Assembly (NCBI RefSeq): GCF_910596095.1
Contig: NC_056554.1
Span: 5,890,001-5,954,000 of the forward strand
Length of the DNA stretch: 64,000 nucleotides
Direction: 5' to 3'
From: Thunnus maccoyii
Lineage: Eukaryota; Chordata; Actinopteri; Scombriformes; Scombridae
Shown here: one piece after another, positions 47,306 to 59,501 of the stretch
How positions within the stretch are numbered: position 1 is the first letter of the stretch
How the letters are laid out: every line of letters begins with the position of its first letter
Program-made: the position numbers and the translations under genes
Notes under the pieces: model-generated
Told to the model about the DNA's origin: nothing
The model's input: the letters and a program-made list of their open reading frames with translations, nothing else
The model's database searches: none

Positions 47306-49421
47306 ATGCATCTGTATATGATTCTCTGTGGATTATGTAAGTGTTCAGTATTTGATTTTAATTAAGACTAAAACTTGAATGGCAGCTCATGTTTCTATAA
47401 CATTATACCTTTTTGACCCAGTTCATCTGTCAGCAGTGACCCAGTCGTCGGCACTCACACAGGACACTGGGGTTCTGTCTGCCAGTGTTGGGGACAATGT
47501 GACTTTACACTGCTTCTATGACAGCCAAGTGGCAATGCACTTCTCCTGGTACCAACAAACTTTGGGAAAAGGACCTCAGCGCCTGTCTACTATTTACAAG
47601 TATGATAAATCATCCAAAGACTTCCACTGGTCGGAGAAGAACCCTCGTTTCTCTGTCGAGAGGAAGGAAGGGACAAACCATTTACACATCTCCAACATCC
47701 AGTTTTCAGATTCAGCTTCCTACTTCTGTGGAAGCTCACACTCCAACATGATTGAATTTGGAGAAGGGGTCTTTCTAAGTGTCAAAGGTATTATGCTTAT
47801 GTTTTTTATTGGGTTTGATTAACTGTAGGTGACATGCAAAGGTTGCTGAGGATTTGCATCCCAAACAATAGAAAGTTTTCATATAATCACCCAAAGCTTT
47901 AGCAAAATCACTGGTGTTCATTTGACTTAAAGTGTGAAACTAAACATATGATGCAGATGTGTTTATGTAACACATGTCAACAGCTGTCTTGTTTTCAGTT
48001 TTTACAAAATTTTCACAGAAAAATAACTGGATTAAAAAACAAACAATCAGAAACCTACTTTTTAATGCCCAAAATAAAAGTGTACAAATTCCCAGATTTT
48101 CAAAAAAAGAAAAACAATTAAAGGGTCATGAATATACTGTATATCTCCAAAACCCAGATACAGGAAAGTACCTTTTTTTTCCAAGTAATTCTCTGACAGT
48201 TAATTCTCTGTGGATTTAGAAGCCAACCTCAAGGAAATTGTCCGGGGACCATCATCTGAGACCGTCCAGCCAGGCGACTCTGTGACCTTCAACTGCACAG
48301 TACGAACTGGAACCTGTGATGGAGAGCGCAGAGTTTACTGGTTCAGACACGGATCTCGCCAAGGAATCCTTCACACCCATGTGGATCAGTCTAAACATGT
48401 CTCCACAGCACAGTCTATATCACAGAGCTGTGTCTATCATTTTCAGAAAACGAACCTGAGCTCCTCTGATGCTGGAACTTACTACTGTGCTGTGGCCTCC
48501 TGTGGTGAGATTCTGTTTGGAAGTGGAAGCAAGCTGCTCATCAAAGACGATGTTGACCCAATGACACAGATAAGAATCTTAGTCTGGCTGTCCATCATTA
48601 GAACTGGGGTCCTCCTGCTCTTTCTAACTTTGTGTCTCTTGGCTTATATCAGTAAGTCCTTGATGAAGTCCTGTTGAAGTCCTTAATGTAGAGAATACAG
48701 ACTTTAGCTATCTTAGTTCAAAACATTCAGTTAAAATGTATCATGAGAAATTATCACAAATTACACAAAATGAATACCAAAAGTAGATACACATAATTTT
48801 TTGTTTGACTGTGTTAAAATTTTAAATAAAAGTAACTTTGACGAAGCTCTTTAATCGTTTGCCTCTTCATACAGTGTCATTGTTTTTGCTGTGTCGCTTG
48901 AATTTACAATGAATTTAATCTTTAGAAAAGAAAAGCAACTACACAAACAAAACATTTTAAACAATTATATAACACACTTGAGTTGGCTGACAAAAATATT
49001 GCAAAACACTGTACCTCCTAGTGACTTTTCAATACAGTTGCATTGAATATTATTATTCATTAGTCAATTTGTTTAATTCTCCATATAACTTCTTTTTTGT
49101 AATGATATCCAACTCAAAACTCCAACAACAACATTAAATTTAAAATGCCTTCAGTCAACAAAAAAATACAATCTCAAGTAATTTCAGTGTTGAAATGATT
49201 GAATAAGATGATCATTCTACCAATAACATTCATTAGATTTTGAAAAAAATTATAAGAGAGGCTAATGATGGTGGTGATGTGCTTTTTTTATCAAACCACC
49301 TCCTTTTTCTCTCCTTACTTTTCTGTTGGTTTCTTTTTTTGTTTTAGATCCTCTCACCTCTTTCTTCCTGGCTGAGAAAGAGAACCACAGAGACAAAAGG
49401 CCAGACCATGTGGTGTCTTGA
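47306..49421 (+). CDS. Novel immune-type receptor D, activating type (300 aa)
   Basis: Exons: 47306-47336, 47422-47787, 48220-48651, 49348-49421; 903 nt, in frame. Short leader (MHLYMILCGLF...). V domain 11-132 (LHCFYD, FSWYQQTLGKGP, DSASYFCG) with J-like EFGEGVFLSV. I domain (six cysteines, LFGSGSKLLI) shares its exon with the membrane segment WLSIIRTGVLLLFLTLCLLAY, which holds Arg260. The tail is 24 residues (NPLTSFFLAEKENHR...VVS) without tyrosine, so no ITIM. An intron separates V from I, unlike A, B and C. This is the only gene here on the plus strand. In the NITR family a basic membrane residue allows pairing with DAP12 (established for zebrafish Nitr9); an activating role is inferred. 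Confidence 0.88.
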
Positions 49422-51616
49422 ACCACATGTGCTGCCCGAAGAGTGCAAAGCTGGGTTTTAAATCTCTTAACTGTGTGGGTCTCTGTTTGAGGCCAGTTGG
49501 TGTAAGATAAAGGTGTCAGGTTAGGAAGAGGTTAGTTGCATGCAAGGCCTAGTTACTGGATGTAATGTGTGTTAAGCATGCTAACCTTAACTTAGCGGTG
49601 TGACTATGCAATAACCTGACCATGAATGGGACATCACAATAGCTCAATGAATAACATTAGCCAAATCAATACATGTACAGTGAGTACATTGAGTAAAACA
49701 GTCTTGCTTAGCCGTGCTTTGCTACACTATATGTTGCTAGGCTATGCCCAGTTGTTACCGAGTTTATGGAGGGAGAGAGATGCTTTGTGGTGTGCTGCTT
49801 CTTAGCTGGCGAATCCAAGGCTGAAGGATGCAGGCCTTGGTAGATAGTCAGTGTTCGAGTCATGTGGGTCAGAGGGCCCAGGTCACTGAGGAGGCTGCTG
49901 GTTGTTCTTCTGTTGTCAGAGTTAGCAGCTTGATGCTAACTTTCCTTTGTTGCTGAATTCTAAGCAGGCTCTCGCGTCGCTGCTTGTTCAAGAGAGTTCT
50001 GTGTGGGTCTACTTGGAGCAGATCACACTGGGTCAGAGAGCTTCTGCAGTAGATGCAGCTGTAAAACTTGCTTGTCGGAGTGGATGAATGTATGACCTTC
50101 TTATCCATATCAAACACACTATGTCTATAAAGTTAAATTGCTATTGTACTTTAAATGATATAAATAGGGTTGTTGGTAATATGCTAATCAGTATATAGTC
50201 TACAATAAAATCACTCTACCTGATTCTACTTAAAAGCAACATTTGCAAACATGTGTTTGTGTTCTTATTTATTTATTTCTCCCGTATTCTACATCTCCTG
50301 ATTTAAGTACAGGGGTGAAGGAAGTGGCGGAGTCCAGCAGTCCTCTACAGCCTCAGATGTAGGTCATAGAAAGGAACCTAAAGACACTCTAACTGCCATT
50401 TTACTGTGTCTTTAAGCTTTAATAGATAACATGGATGTGCAGTGGGGTATGGTATCACACCTTTAGTATTTTCCTGGTATTTTTGTGGTTCGAGGTGAGC
50501 AATCTACAGTGCATCATCAGTGGCTGTGTTAGGTGTCACTTTGGGGCTGGTGTAGCTATATGTGGTTATGAATAACACTGCTGTACAGTATAATAAATTA
50601 ACAAAAAATTTAATTAAACAAAATGTGTCCCAATGTTTTGCAGGTTGTCTTTAGTTTTATTGATGAAGGTTTCATCGATTGAATATAACTTTGCTTACAT
50701 GCAACAATATTACTAATGCTAAACCTGCGAGGGACACAATAGTTTGGTCGAGCCCTTGCATGCTGTGTCAGCTGACAGTTCTCTGTATTAATAAAAAAAG
50801 AGAGACAAAGATTTTTAGTATTTCTCTGATGACAAATGCAGTACTTGTCTCATCACTATTAAATTTAACCAACCCAGTAATGACTCTGCTTTACTCCTCA
50901 TGTTGTTCATCCCTGTGCAGCATCTTTTACTCATTTGGCACTGGACTGTATGCTGAGACCCTAAGTGACAGTTTGTGTTACTGTATAAGTCACTGACTTT
51001 AAAATAGTCCCTTTATATTTTTCTAACTGTAATTTTTTTGTTTTTAATTGTATTGAAAATATTTTCAAATATGGTAACTAGTTACTTTTTATTTATCATG
51101 CAAAAATATGTTAAAAGACCAAGCTCAGTTGTGTTTGAAAAATAAATGATTTATTTTAAATTTACATGTAAAGACACAAAAAACACATTAAATGTCAACT
51201 TCTGTCAAATCACACAGGTTTCCTTTAAGTTAAATTTAAGAATTTAAACTCAAGAATACAAAAATGCAGTCTCTAAACTAATCTGATTCTGCAGTTGCAT
51301 GGTTTATTTTCAACCAATTTTTTGGTCAAAAAGCAATTTCTGAAAAATAAATTTAAATTAATGAAAATAATACAGAAAAAACACCATACATTTTCTGTTT
51401 GAAAGCTGGAAGCAAGCACTACTTCTAGCAAAGTGATTGCAGTGTTCATCCAATCAGATGTAGGAAAGGTTTATATTGGTGCCTTAGTGAGGGAGAATAC
51501 TTGACACACTCTGTTCTTTAAAATGATGTCCTGTGAATGTGTTATACAGCCTTGACAGACAACAATAACAGGAAATCCAGTTTTCATTCTTCATTCTCCA
51601 TTCTTTCACCCCTTGT
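49422..51616. other. Intergenic D-E
   Basis: No gene seen. Genes D and E face each other with their 3' ends in this stretch. A minus-strand AATAAA near 51149 could serve E. Nothing else is assignable. Confidence 0.5.
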
Positions 51617-54444
51617 CTATACTTGCTGTTGACAGTATGAGACATCAGTATAAACTACAGAGTCTCTACTGTGTTTAACTGCAGTTGGCCTGCAGGAGGA
51701 GCTTCTGGGAGCTGAACGCACAGCTGCATAGATGACTGCACCTCCAGTCTGAAAGACATGGAAATGCAAATATTGTAGACAGTTTGGACACAGAGACAAA
51801 TATATCCATTACGTTAATATCTGTCACTGGGTGCTGGTGACTGAGGCACACACTATAAATTATATTAAAGAAAATGTATCACCTGATTGCCTTCAAGGGA
51901 TCCATCGTGGGATCTGGATAGTGCTGAAAAAAGGGACAGCTATTACCATTGCTAGTTACTGCAGCATATAACAACAGATATCACTCTACTTCTGCTGCAG
52001 ATATACAGACAGTTAATGCAATGCATAGTTTTAAATACCTGTGGGATCTGTTCTCCAACTCCTGCAATGTGTCCATACAAATAGAAGTGTCACCATCCCA
52101 AGAATGATGTTTGACACAATCAGTGCAATAATGGTTGGACTCAGATCAGCTGGTTTGGCATCATCTCCTTAACAGAAGAAAAAACAAACTTTTGTATATT
52201 CTCTGTAAATGACAGCAAGTATGAACAGGAATCTTACTTAGTATAAGACATATTGTTACACGACAATTTTCAGCGTTAATGTAATCAATGCCATTGCAAG
52301 GTTTTTATCAACCAACACCCATCTGAGTTATCACACCCAGGTGTCTTAAGTTTACACCAAACTTGTGCTCAGAAAATGGAATCACTGAGCGTGGCTCTAG
52401 GGGTGGCAATGTCTATCTGTTTGTTGGTCAGTCCATCGCTTTGGCTCAGGCTGAAATATCTCAACAGTAATTGGCCATTACATTTTTATTGTCATTTCTG
52501 GTCTCCAGAAGTCCCCTAACTTTTTAGAGCCACCAGCACATCAAAGTTTTCATTGCAGTGTTTCCCCTATATTCATTCAGCAGCGGCGCACCACCGCTGC
52601 AAAATTATGAGCACCGCTGCTAAAATTTCAGACGATCATTAATGATTTTCTCTCGCACACTGTGCAACACCCTACGTTATTGTGGATTTTTTTTAGTCAT
52701 CCTCACTCTCTTCGTTCTTCAAAGGACATCTACGTGTTTTTGCAAGAGCAGCGTTGCTCCGTTAAGGAATAAGGCAGTCCGTGTGTGTGTGTATGTGTGT
52801 GTAAATGTGCATGTGTAGTTGCACGATCGCAGACAGCAAGTGGTAGAAACGTGACGTGAATGCGAGCGGAGCAGAGGAAAAGTTTAGCAGTACGTTGTCA
52901 ATCTGGCAGTAAATGTACAGTACAGACTGTGTGTCAGTTAGTAAATGCTGCAGCTCCTCAAGAAAATACTCATCTATCGAAGGGGGTTAGCCTCGAAGTT
53001 AGAAACAACGCGTTAGCTTAACTTGACCAGGCTCACTTAAGGTGGACAGACTTTTAAGGTGGACCAGCAATTCTCATTTTAGTGTCAATCTCAGCCACTC
53101 TTTAGCAGAGAACGGAGAAGTGTGTAGCTGATGAGTCTTTCATACGCCCCCACATATGACAACAAAACTTTGATTTATGGCCAAATACCTGCAAAACAAA
53201 TGACATCCCCATCAGCTGTTCTTTGTGTTTTGTGCTAATTAGAAAATGTTAGCATGCTTCCATGCTAAACTAACATGGTAAGCATTATACCTGCTAAACA
53301 TCAACATGTCAGCATTGTCACTGTGAGCATATTAGCATTCTGACATAAGCATTCAGCCCAAGCACAGTCTCACAGAGACTCACAGAGACTCACTGAGATG
53401 TTTAGTTTTGTTAATTATCAAAGCACCACTTCTTTTCAAATTGAAATGCACCATCTTGGACTGAAACCATACATTTGTCACTATTGTTGTCTTACTGTTA
53501 ACATTAATCCTGGTCCCATTTCCAAACAGTACTTCTCCACATGAAGTCACAGCACAGTAGTAGGTTCCTGCATCATCAGAGCTGAGGTTCCTCATGAGAA
53601 GGTTGTTCACACAGGTAGCTTCTCCAGAGCCAGTATCAGTACTCTGGCAGGTGTCATTTTTATTTCCAGAGGAGTAAATCATCTCAGGAGCAGAATAATC
53701 AGAGTTTTTCAGCCACAAGACGCGAGTGTGTTCTGCTGCACAGCGGTCAGTGTGGACAGAACAGCTGAGAGTCACAGAGTGTCCTGGCTGCACTGACTGA
53801 GACTCTGGTTGCTGGACGACAGAGTCACTGATCATCTTTGCACCTTAAGAAAGAAGCCAAATCAACTGTGATCATTTACATTATGTTCACATTCAGCTGA
53901 ATTTATCGCTGCTTTGTGATAAAGTACATAGAATAAATACCTTTCAGCCTCAAAAAGGTTCCTTGTCCAAACTGAACCTTGTTTAAATTGATCACTCCAC
54001 AGTAGTATGTGCCAACATCTTCCCACTTTGTTGCAGATATGCTCAGATGACTGCTGATGCTGTCAGATTTTACAGAATAATAGTGATGAAATTGGTCGCC
54101 AAATGTTGTCAGATTATAAAAAGTATCTGTTGAGGCCACTAGCTGTAGTCTCCTGCTAGTTGTCAGTTTGTACCATACTCTAGTTCTTACAGAACTATGA
54201 ATGCGACATGTAATAGAAACTGCTTCTCCAAGTGCTGCTGATTGGAAAGGAACAGGTTGAAAGACGTCACTTAGCTGTGCCTCACCTAAAACAAATCAAA
54301 TAAACATGAATGTGTCTAAATAACAGTCACTTTTGTGTGCACATAAAACAATCTCACAAGTGGATTTTTCTGTTACTTACACACAGACCAGAGCAGTAAA
54401 ACATTTAGCAGGCTCAGCAACAACTTCTCTGCTGGTGGCTCCAT
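51617..54444 (-). CDS. Novel immune-type receptor E, inhibitory with two ITIMs (352 aa)
   Basis: Exons (minus): 54381-54444, 53941-54285, 53496-53843, 52039-52167, 51883-51923, 51617-51748; 1059 nt, in frame. Leader MEPPAEKLLLSLLNVLLLWS. V domain 22-136 is divergent (ITCRIHSS, VWYKLTTSR, DVGTYYCGV) with a good J-like strand (QFGQGTFLRL). I domain 137-252 has its own exon (SCSVHTDRC, TYYCAVTSCG, LFGNGTRINV). Membrane segment PTIIALIVSNIILGMVTLLF. The tail has two ITIMs, VIYAAV (Tyr316) and VVYTDV (Tyr342). Six exons and split V/I set it apart from A-C. Intron 3 (52168-53495) is swollen by nested repeats. Predicted inhibitory surface receptor. Confidence 0.88.
52390..53400. repeat. Old fish interspersed repeat carrying a hAT-like insertion, in intron 3 of NITR E
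   Basis: The outer repeat (GGCTCAGGCTGAAATATCTCAACAG...; GCCAAATACCTGCAAAACAAATGACAT...GCTAAACATCAACATGTCAGCAT) belongs to the same widespread fish repeat as the fragment at 12.43 kb. It is split after CAAAGTTTTCATTG at about 52556 by sequence starting CAGTGTTTCCCCTATATTCATTCAGC, which looks like a hAT terminus; the outer repeat resumes near 53158 (CAAAACTTTGATTTATGGCC). The far end of the insert was not resolved. Confidence 0.5.
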
Positions 54445-54536
54445 CTTCTCCACAGCAGTTCTGACTTGTGACAGTGGCAGCAGTCTAAACAGATTCACCA
54501 TGCAGGACACATCCATGTCACATCTGTCAGGTTTCT

Positions 54537-54542
54537 GATTGG
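54537..54542 (-). promoter_or_regulatory. CCAAT box of NITR E
   Basis: GATTGG on the plus strand, 93 bp upstream of the start codon; slightly farther than in the other NITRs. Confidence 0.45.
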
Positions 54543-56336
54543 TTCATTGTATTCATCTTGGTTTACCTGATTGGCTGCTTAGTAAATCCAATATGTAGGT
54601 TTGTTGCAAATGTAGCAACAAAAAAACAAACTTCAATCACAGTCTTTGTGGTTAACATGTCGTAGTTCTACCAGCAGCTATATCAGCAATGTAGCTTTTC
54701 TGGCAAATTGTTTCTGTTTTAAGAATTATTGATGCTCTACTTAATAAAAGATGATGGATAGTAGCAAAGCATATACAGTGTGAGTGAAAAAAAAAAAAAC
54801 AGGAAATACAATAATGTGAAAATAGCAGAAAACAATATTTTGACAAATCAGATTGATCCTTTGACAAGAACAAAAACAAAAAATGTAACTAAACATTTTA
54901 TTGAGAAGAAAAATCTAGTAAGAGGACCTTGAATTAGCTTTTGCTGCTGTGTGGTCCTGAAAGTTTACATCAAAATGATCAAAAGGTTCTCAATCGCACT
55001 GGAAATTAAGTTAAATAAGGGCGGGGCAATATATCAAATTAATCAATTTTTTGTTTTTGTACGATGTGTAAAATGTCTAAATTGTGAAAATCAAGTTACA
55101 TTTAGTAAATGATAGCTTCCTAATGATATCAAGTCGGCCCAGCGCTATATTAAATGATTAAAAACTGGCAGCTTCGGTCGACCTCTTCACTGCATTTGAC
55201 ACTGAATGCTACAGGAACTCTGCTGGATGCCTTTATGACAGAAACACAGAAGGTGTACTGGCTGTGGGCTCGGCTCTTTCTCTTCTTGTAAATATACAGT
55301 TTAACAGGAAGGGGAAGAGGTGGCAAGAAACCGTGTCCTGTTCATACTGATATCTATGTAAAGAAGGGACTGGGAACAATGGTCTTTTAGTCCCAACTAT
55401 GGTCAAGCTTCAAAAACACTTGATCCAACACTTCTCATAATGCAACTCAATAGCATCTTTTGTTTAGACCGTCCCTTCCTGGTAAACACCTACAGCCTTT
55501 AAACTCCATGCAACCAGTTGTAACTGTCTGTTAAAAAACTGATTAGTAGATTAGGTGATTAACATAAAATACCATTTTTTGATCCTTTTGCTAATATTTT
55601 TGGGTTTTGGACCATTGGTTGGACAAAGCAAACAATTTAAAGATGAAGATTTATTTTTCAATCTGCATGTCAGAGATACAGAAAATGTAGTAACATTATA
55701 AATCAGTACTTTTCACTCCTGGTTCTCATGAGCCCTGGTGTTATTTCTTGATTACGTGACTAAATATAATAGTCACCTGACTGGCAGCACAGGTAACAAA
55801 CCAACTTCAGAGACATCCAACTTGAAACCACAGAGACAAAGAAGACACGAGAGAGTCTGAGATCTCTTCTCTTTACTATCAACTGCAAAGAAGTTACAAA
55901 AAGCCTCTTACACCTCTGTCTTTGTGGAAACATGTACAACAAACAACCTTCAAAGAATGTTCTGTGATGCCTTTAGACTTGCGTATTTTACATGTGATGT
56001 CAAAGATGCAGGGCTGGTTAGAAGTGCGGAAACTCTTCGAGTAGCTAACCCACGAACACCTCAGAGGTGTGAGTGCACTTCTTTTAAATTTGGCAACGGA
56101 GAGTACAGTAACAGTGGAAATCAGCAAGTTGTAAGGCAAGATGTAAGTTTCACAACTCACATCACTTCTAAGAAACCTTCTGACAGAAGACAGGTGTTTT
56201 GTTTATGAAAGAGTTCAGTTCATTGCAAGGCTTTCAAAGTATTTGATGAAATGTAAGTGAAATCATTTTGACAGAAGTGTTTGTGTTTGAGGAGAACTCA
56301 CGTTACCCTGATAAACAGTTGTCTTTGTACACAGAA
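54543..56336. other. Intergenic E-F
   Basis: No gene seen. Short A runs (54787-54800) only. Nothing assignable. Confidence 0.45.
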
Positions 56337-59300
56337 TCAAAGTACAAATGAAACATGTTTGCTCTGCTTTACAGTGGAGTACACACATTCACTCCAGCGG
56401 TCGTCCTGCTGTCTTCTTGATCTTTTGGCCTCGTGATACCTTAAAGCAGCATGATGAAGGTTTTCTGCATCTTGACCTAACTGTTAACAAAATATATGGT
56501 TAACCACTATAATGTAAGATACAGCACAAGGCTTGTGGAAGGACCTGTCATGGTGAAACAGACTACATCATGCACTCAAATAAATAACTTGTGTGCACTA
56601 ATTAACAGAACATAACATTAAACAATCAATTAAAACTACTAACAACCAAAGCTGACCAACAGCTGCAACAAAGGCTAGCAGAGAAAGAAAAATAAAGATG
56701 TTGCTGTGCTGTTAAAAATTCTGAAGTCTTCAATAGAACATGGTGCTTACCTCTGCATTAGGAGTAGAGGTCGCTGAAAATGTTGAGTCTGGTTGTGACA
56801 AACAAAATAAAAAGTCAGTTTTATTCAAATGAAATGTGTCCTCAGAACTTCATTGATATTACAAGTACCTGTACATTGGCAGTTTCTCTTCATTATGCAC
56901 ACTGTGAGAGCCAGTAAAACAACCAGGACGGTGGTGAACGCCAAAGCTCCGCTCAAGAAATACACCAAGGGAAGAAGGTCCACCTCATCTGTAGACATTA
57001 CAGAGCTTTTAGCTTTTTTCTCATGTATATCATAATGGTCTTGAGCTTTTCAAGTCTACCTTAAAACAGAACTGACATGCCCATATAGTATGTACAATAA
57101 AAGGGTTGTAAATAGTCCACCTCTCCATACAGGCCACAAAAAGATTTCAGTGTAAGTAAAGGGGGCCAAATCCACAGTTCTTTGACCTGTGTAAAAATTC
57201 ATCCTTAAGTTCAGGTGAAGCTAATATGAGGCTCTAAGCAGTCTGACTTAGTCAAAACAAGTGTTTATCTTCCATATGCAATACTCACATGTCAGTTTAA
57301 AGAGTTGTTGATCCTCAACCCGTTTATCTTCCAGCATTAGTCTTTTTTTGTGATTGAGTCACCACAAAAAGCATCCCTTGCTTAGCTGTGGTGAAGGGAT
57401 ATTAGTTTCAGCTGAACTTTGAAAAGCATATTTGCCACAACAAAAACTGTTGAATTATTCTCCATCTCTTACAGTGGTGTTGCTTTAGGAAGCAGTTGCT
57501 CCATGGTTGGTAAAAACAGAAGGAATAATTACAGCAACCATTCATTCTTACTGGCATGTGAGTATTGTATTAAGATAGAAAATCTGCACCTATTCTTTAA
57601 AGAGTTCTCTCCATTTAACAAATGAGACGGCCTCTGTCCACATGAGGTGACAGCACAGTAGTAGGTCCCAGCATGAGAAAGATTCAGACTCTTCATTGGC
57701 GAGTTGTAGACACAGGTGTGTGTTTGTGTGTTGTTGTTCCTCTCACACTGATCATTCCTGCCTCCATGTGTGTAAATGACTCCTGGATGAGATTCTTCAG
57801 AGTTTTTGAACCAGTAAACACTGTGTTCTCCATCATCACAGGTCCCAGTGTGTACTGTACAGTTCAGAGTCACAGAGTCTCCTGGCTGGATGCTATCAGA
57901 TTCCGACTGATGGACCAAAGCTTGGATGTTCAAACCTGAACCCTTTACATTGAGAGTAGTGCTTTGGATGGATTGTTTTACTTTTTTTTTTTACATTTAC
58001 ATTTTATTTAGCAGACGCTTTTATCCAAAGCGATGTACATATGAGACTGATACAACACAAGCAGGGATCTAGTCAGGAGACAACAACACGAGTACATGCC
58101 ATAAAGCTTAAGTTTGGGCCCGATAGGACGTAGATGCAAACAGGCAGTCCAACAAGGCAATGATTAGAGTGCATAGAAGCATGTTTGTTTGTTTTTTTGT
58201 TTTCTTTGTTTGTTTGTTTTTGTTTTTCTTGTTTTTTCTCTACCTACAGTCCATCAAGTGCAGAGGTGTTTGCAAAAGAGCTGGGTCTTTAGTCTTTTCT
58301 TAAAGATTGAGAGGGACTCTGCAGATCGAACAGACTTTGGTAACTCATTCCACCACCGGGAACTACAGAGGAGAAGAGTCTAGCTAGTGACTTAGGGCCC
58401 TGTTGTGGTGGTGATACCAGGCACCTTTCATTGGCAGAGCGTAGTGGGCGGGAGGGAATGTAGACCTGAATGAGGGAGTTCAGGTAGGCAGGAGCCGTTT
58501 TAGTTGCTGTTCTGTAAGCAAGTGTCAGGGTTTCGAATTTGATGCGGGCAGCAACTGGGAGCCAGTGGAGGGATATCAACAGCAGGGTGACATGTGCTGT
58601 TTTGGGCTGACTGAAGACCAGACGTGCTGCCGCATTCTGGATCATCTGCAGAGGTTTAAGTGTACATGCAGGGAGGCCTGCCAATAAGGAGTTGCAGTAG
58701 TTGATGCATGATATTACGAGAGCCTGTACTAGGAGTTGTGCTGCAAGCTCAGACAGGTAGGGTCTGATCTCCCTGATGTTGTACAGGGCGAATTGATGCG
58801 ATCAAGGAACTGAGGCTACGTGACCCTTAAAGGTTAGTTGGTCATCAATCATGACACCTAAGTTTCGGGCAGATTTTGTGGGCATGAGTTGGGTTGATTC
58901 GAGCTGGATGCTGATGTTTTGTTGTATGGAAGGACTGGCTGGCATGACAAGGAGCTCGGTCTTAGAGAGGTTAAGCTTAAGGTTCTTTCATCCATGCTGA
59001 TATGTCGGCAAGGCATGAAGAGATCCTAGCCGAGACTGTGTGGTCTTCTGGTGGGAATGACAGGAAGAGCTGTGTGTCGTCAGCACCCAGAAACGTGGAC
59101 TGTCCTTGAATTCATCATGAAAAGTGTTAATTTTGTTATGCCTGTAGAATGTAGTCACCGGCTTTGGTTTCTGTCCCGGAGTTTGCTTATACCAGTAAAG
59201 CATCACTGCAATGTTATCTCGACAAAAGCATTGCAAAGTCACACGTTCCTCAACATTAGCTGAGTCAAAACGTATAGATGTTTGTTTTAAAGATGTCATA

Positions 59301-59501
59301 TGAGCTGAGGAGAAAGTGAAGAGACAAAGGAAATGCACAAGTCATTTAATGCCAGTATGTTGTAGTGAACTGTATTACAGAATGCATAAAAACATGTTAC
59401 AATCATATGGTTACACTTTAAAGCAAAAAGGCAAATCACAACTTACCTGTATTCGCCACAAACAGACATGTGAAAAACAAAGCAAAGTATGGAGGCGTCA
59501 T
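56337..59501 (-). pseudogene. NITR pseudogene F, disrupted by a LINE
   Basis: Pieces (minus): leader 59447-59501 (MTPPYFALFFTCLF..., 55 nt as in A and B); first part of V 59095-59304 (LQCFCRD, WYKQTPGQKP) cut after KDSPRF; LINE 57985-59094; V end and I domain about 57633-57975 (STTLNVKG..., GTYYCAVTSCGQ), where the J-like strand and splice donor are gone and sequence matching the gene B intron follows at once; membrane exon 56869-56988, intact; 38-nt exon 56751-56788 (STPNAE); last exon 56337-56480. About 45 V codons are missing. The ITIM reads LHHAAL, the tyrosine replaced by histidine, and the reading frame runs past the usual stop. It belongs to the A/B subfamily. The CCAAT box is also absent. 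Confidence 0.85.
57985..59094 (-). mobile_element. 5'-truncated L2/Rex1-type (CR1-group) LINE inside NITR pseudogene F
   Basis: The copy starts exactly at the reverse-transcriptase active-site segment (GADDTQLFLSF, near 59090), continues with IQNAAARLVFSQPK, LHWLPVAARIKFETL and YIPSRPLRSANER, and ends with GGATAAAAGCGTCTGCTAAAT and an A-rich tail near 57985, a 3' end I associate with fish LINEs. A few frame breaks are present. Its insertion came with loss of the middle of the V exon. Confidence 0.8.
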
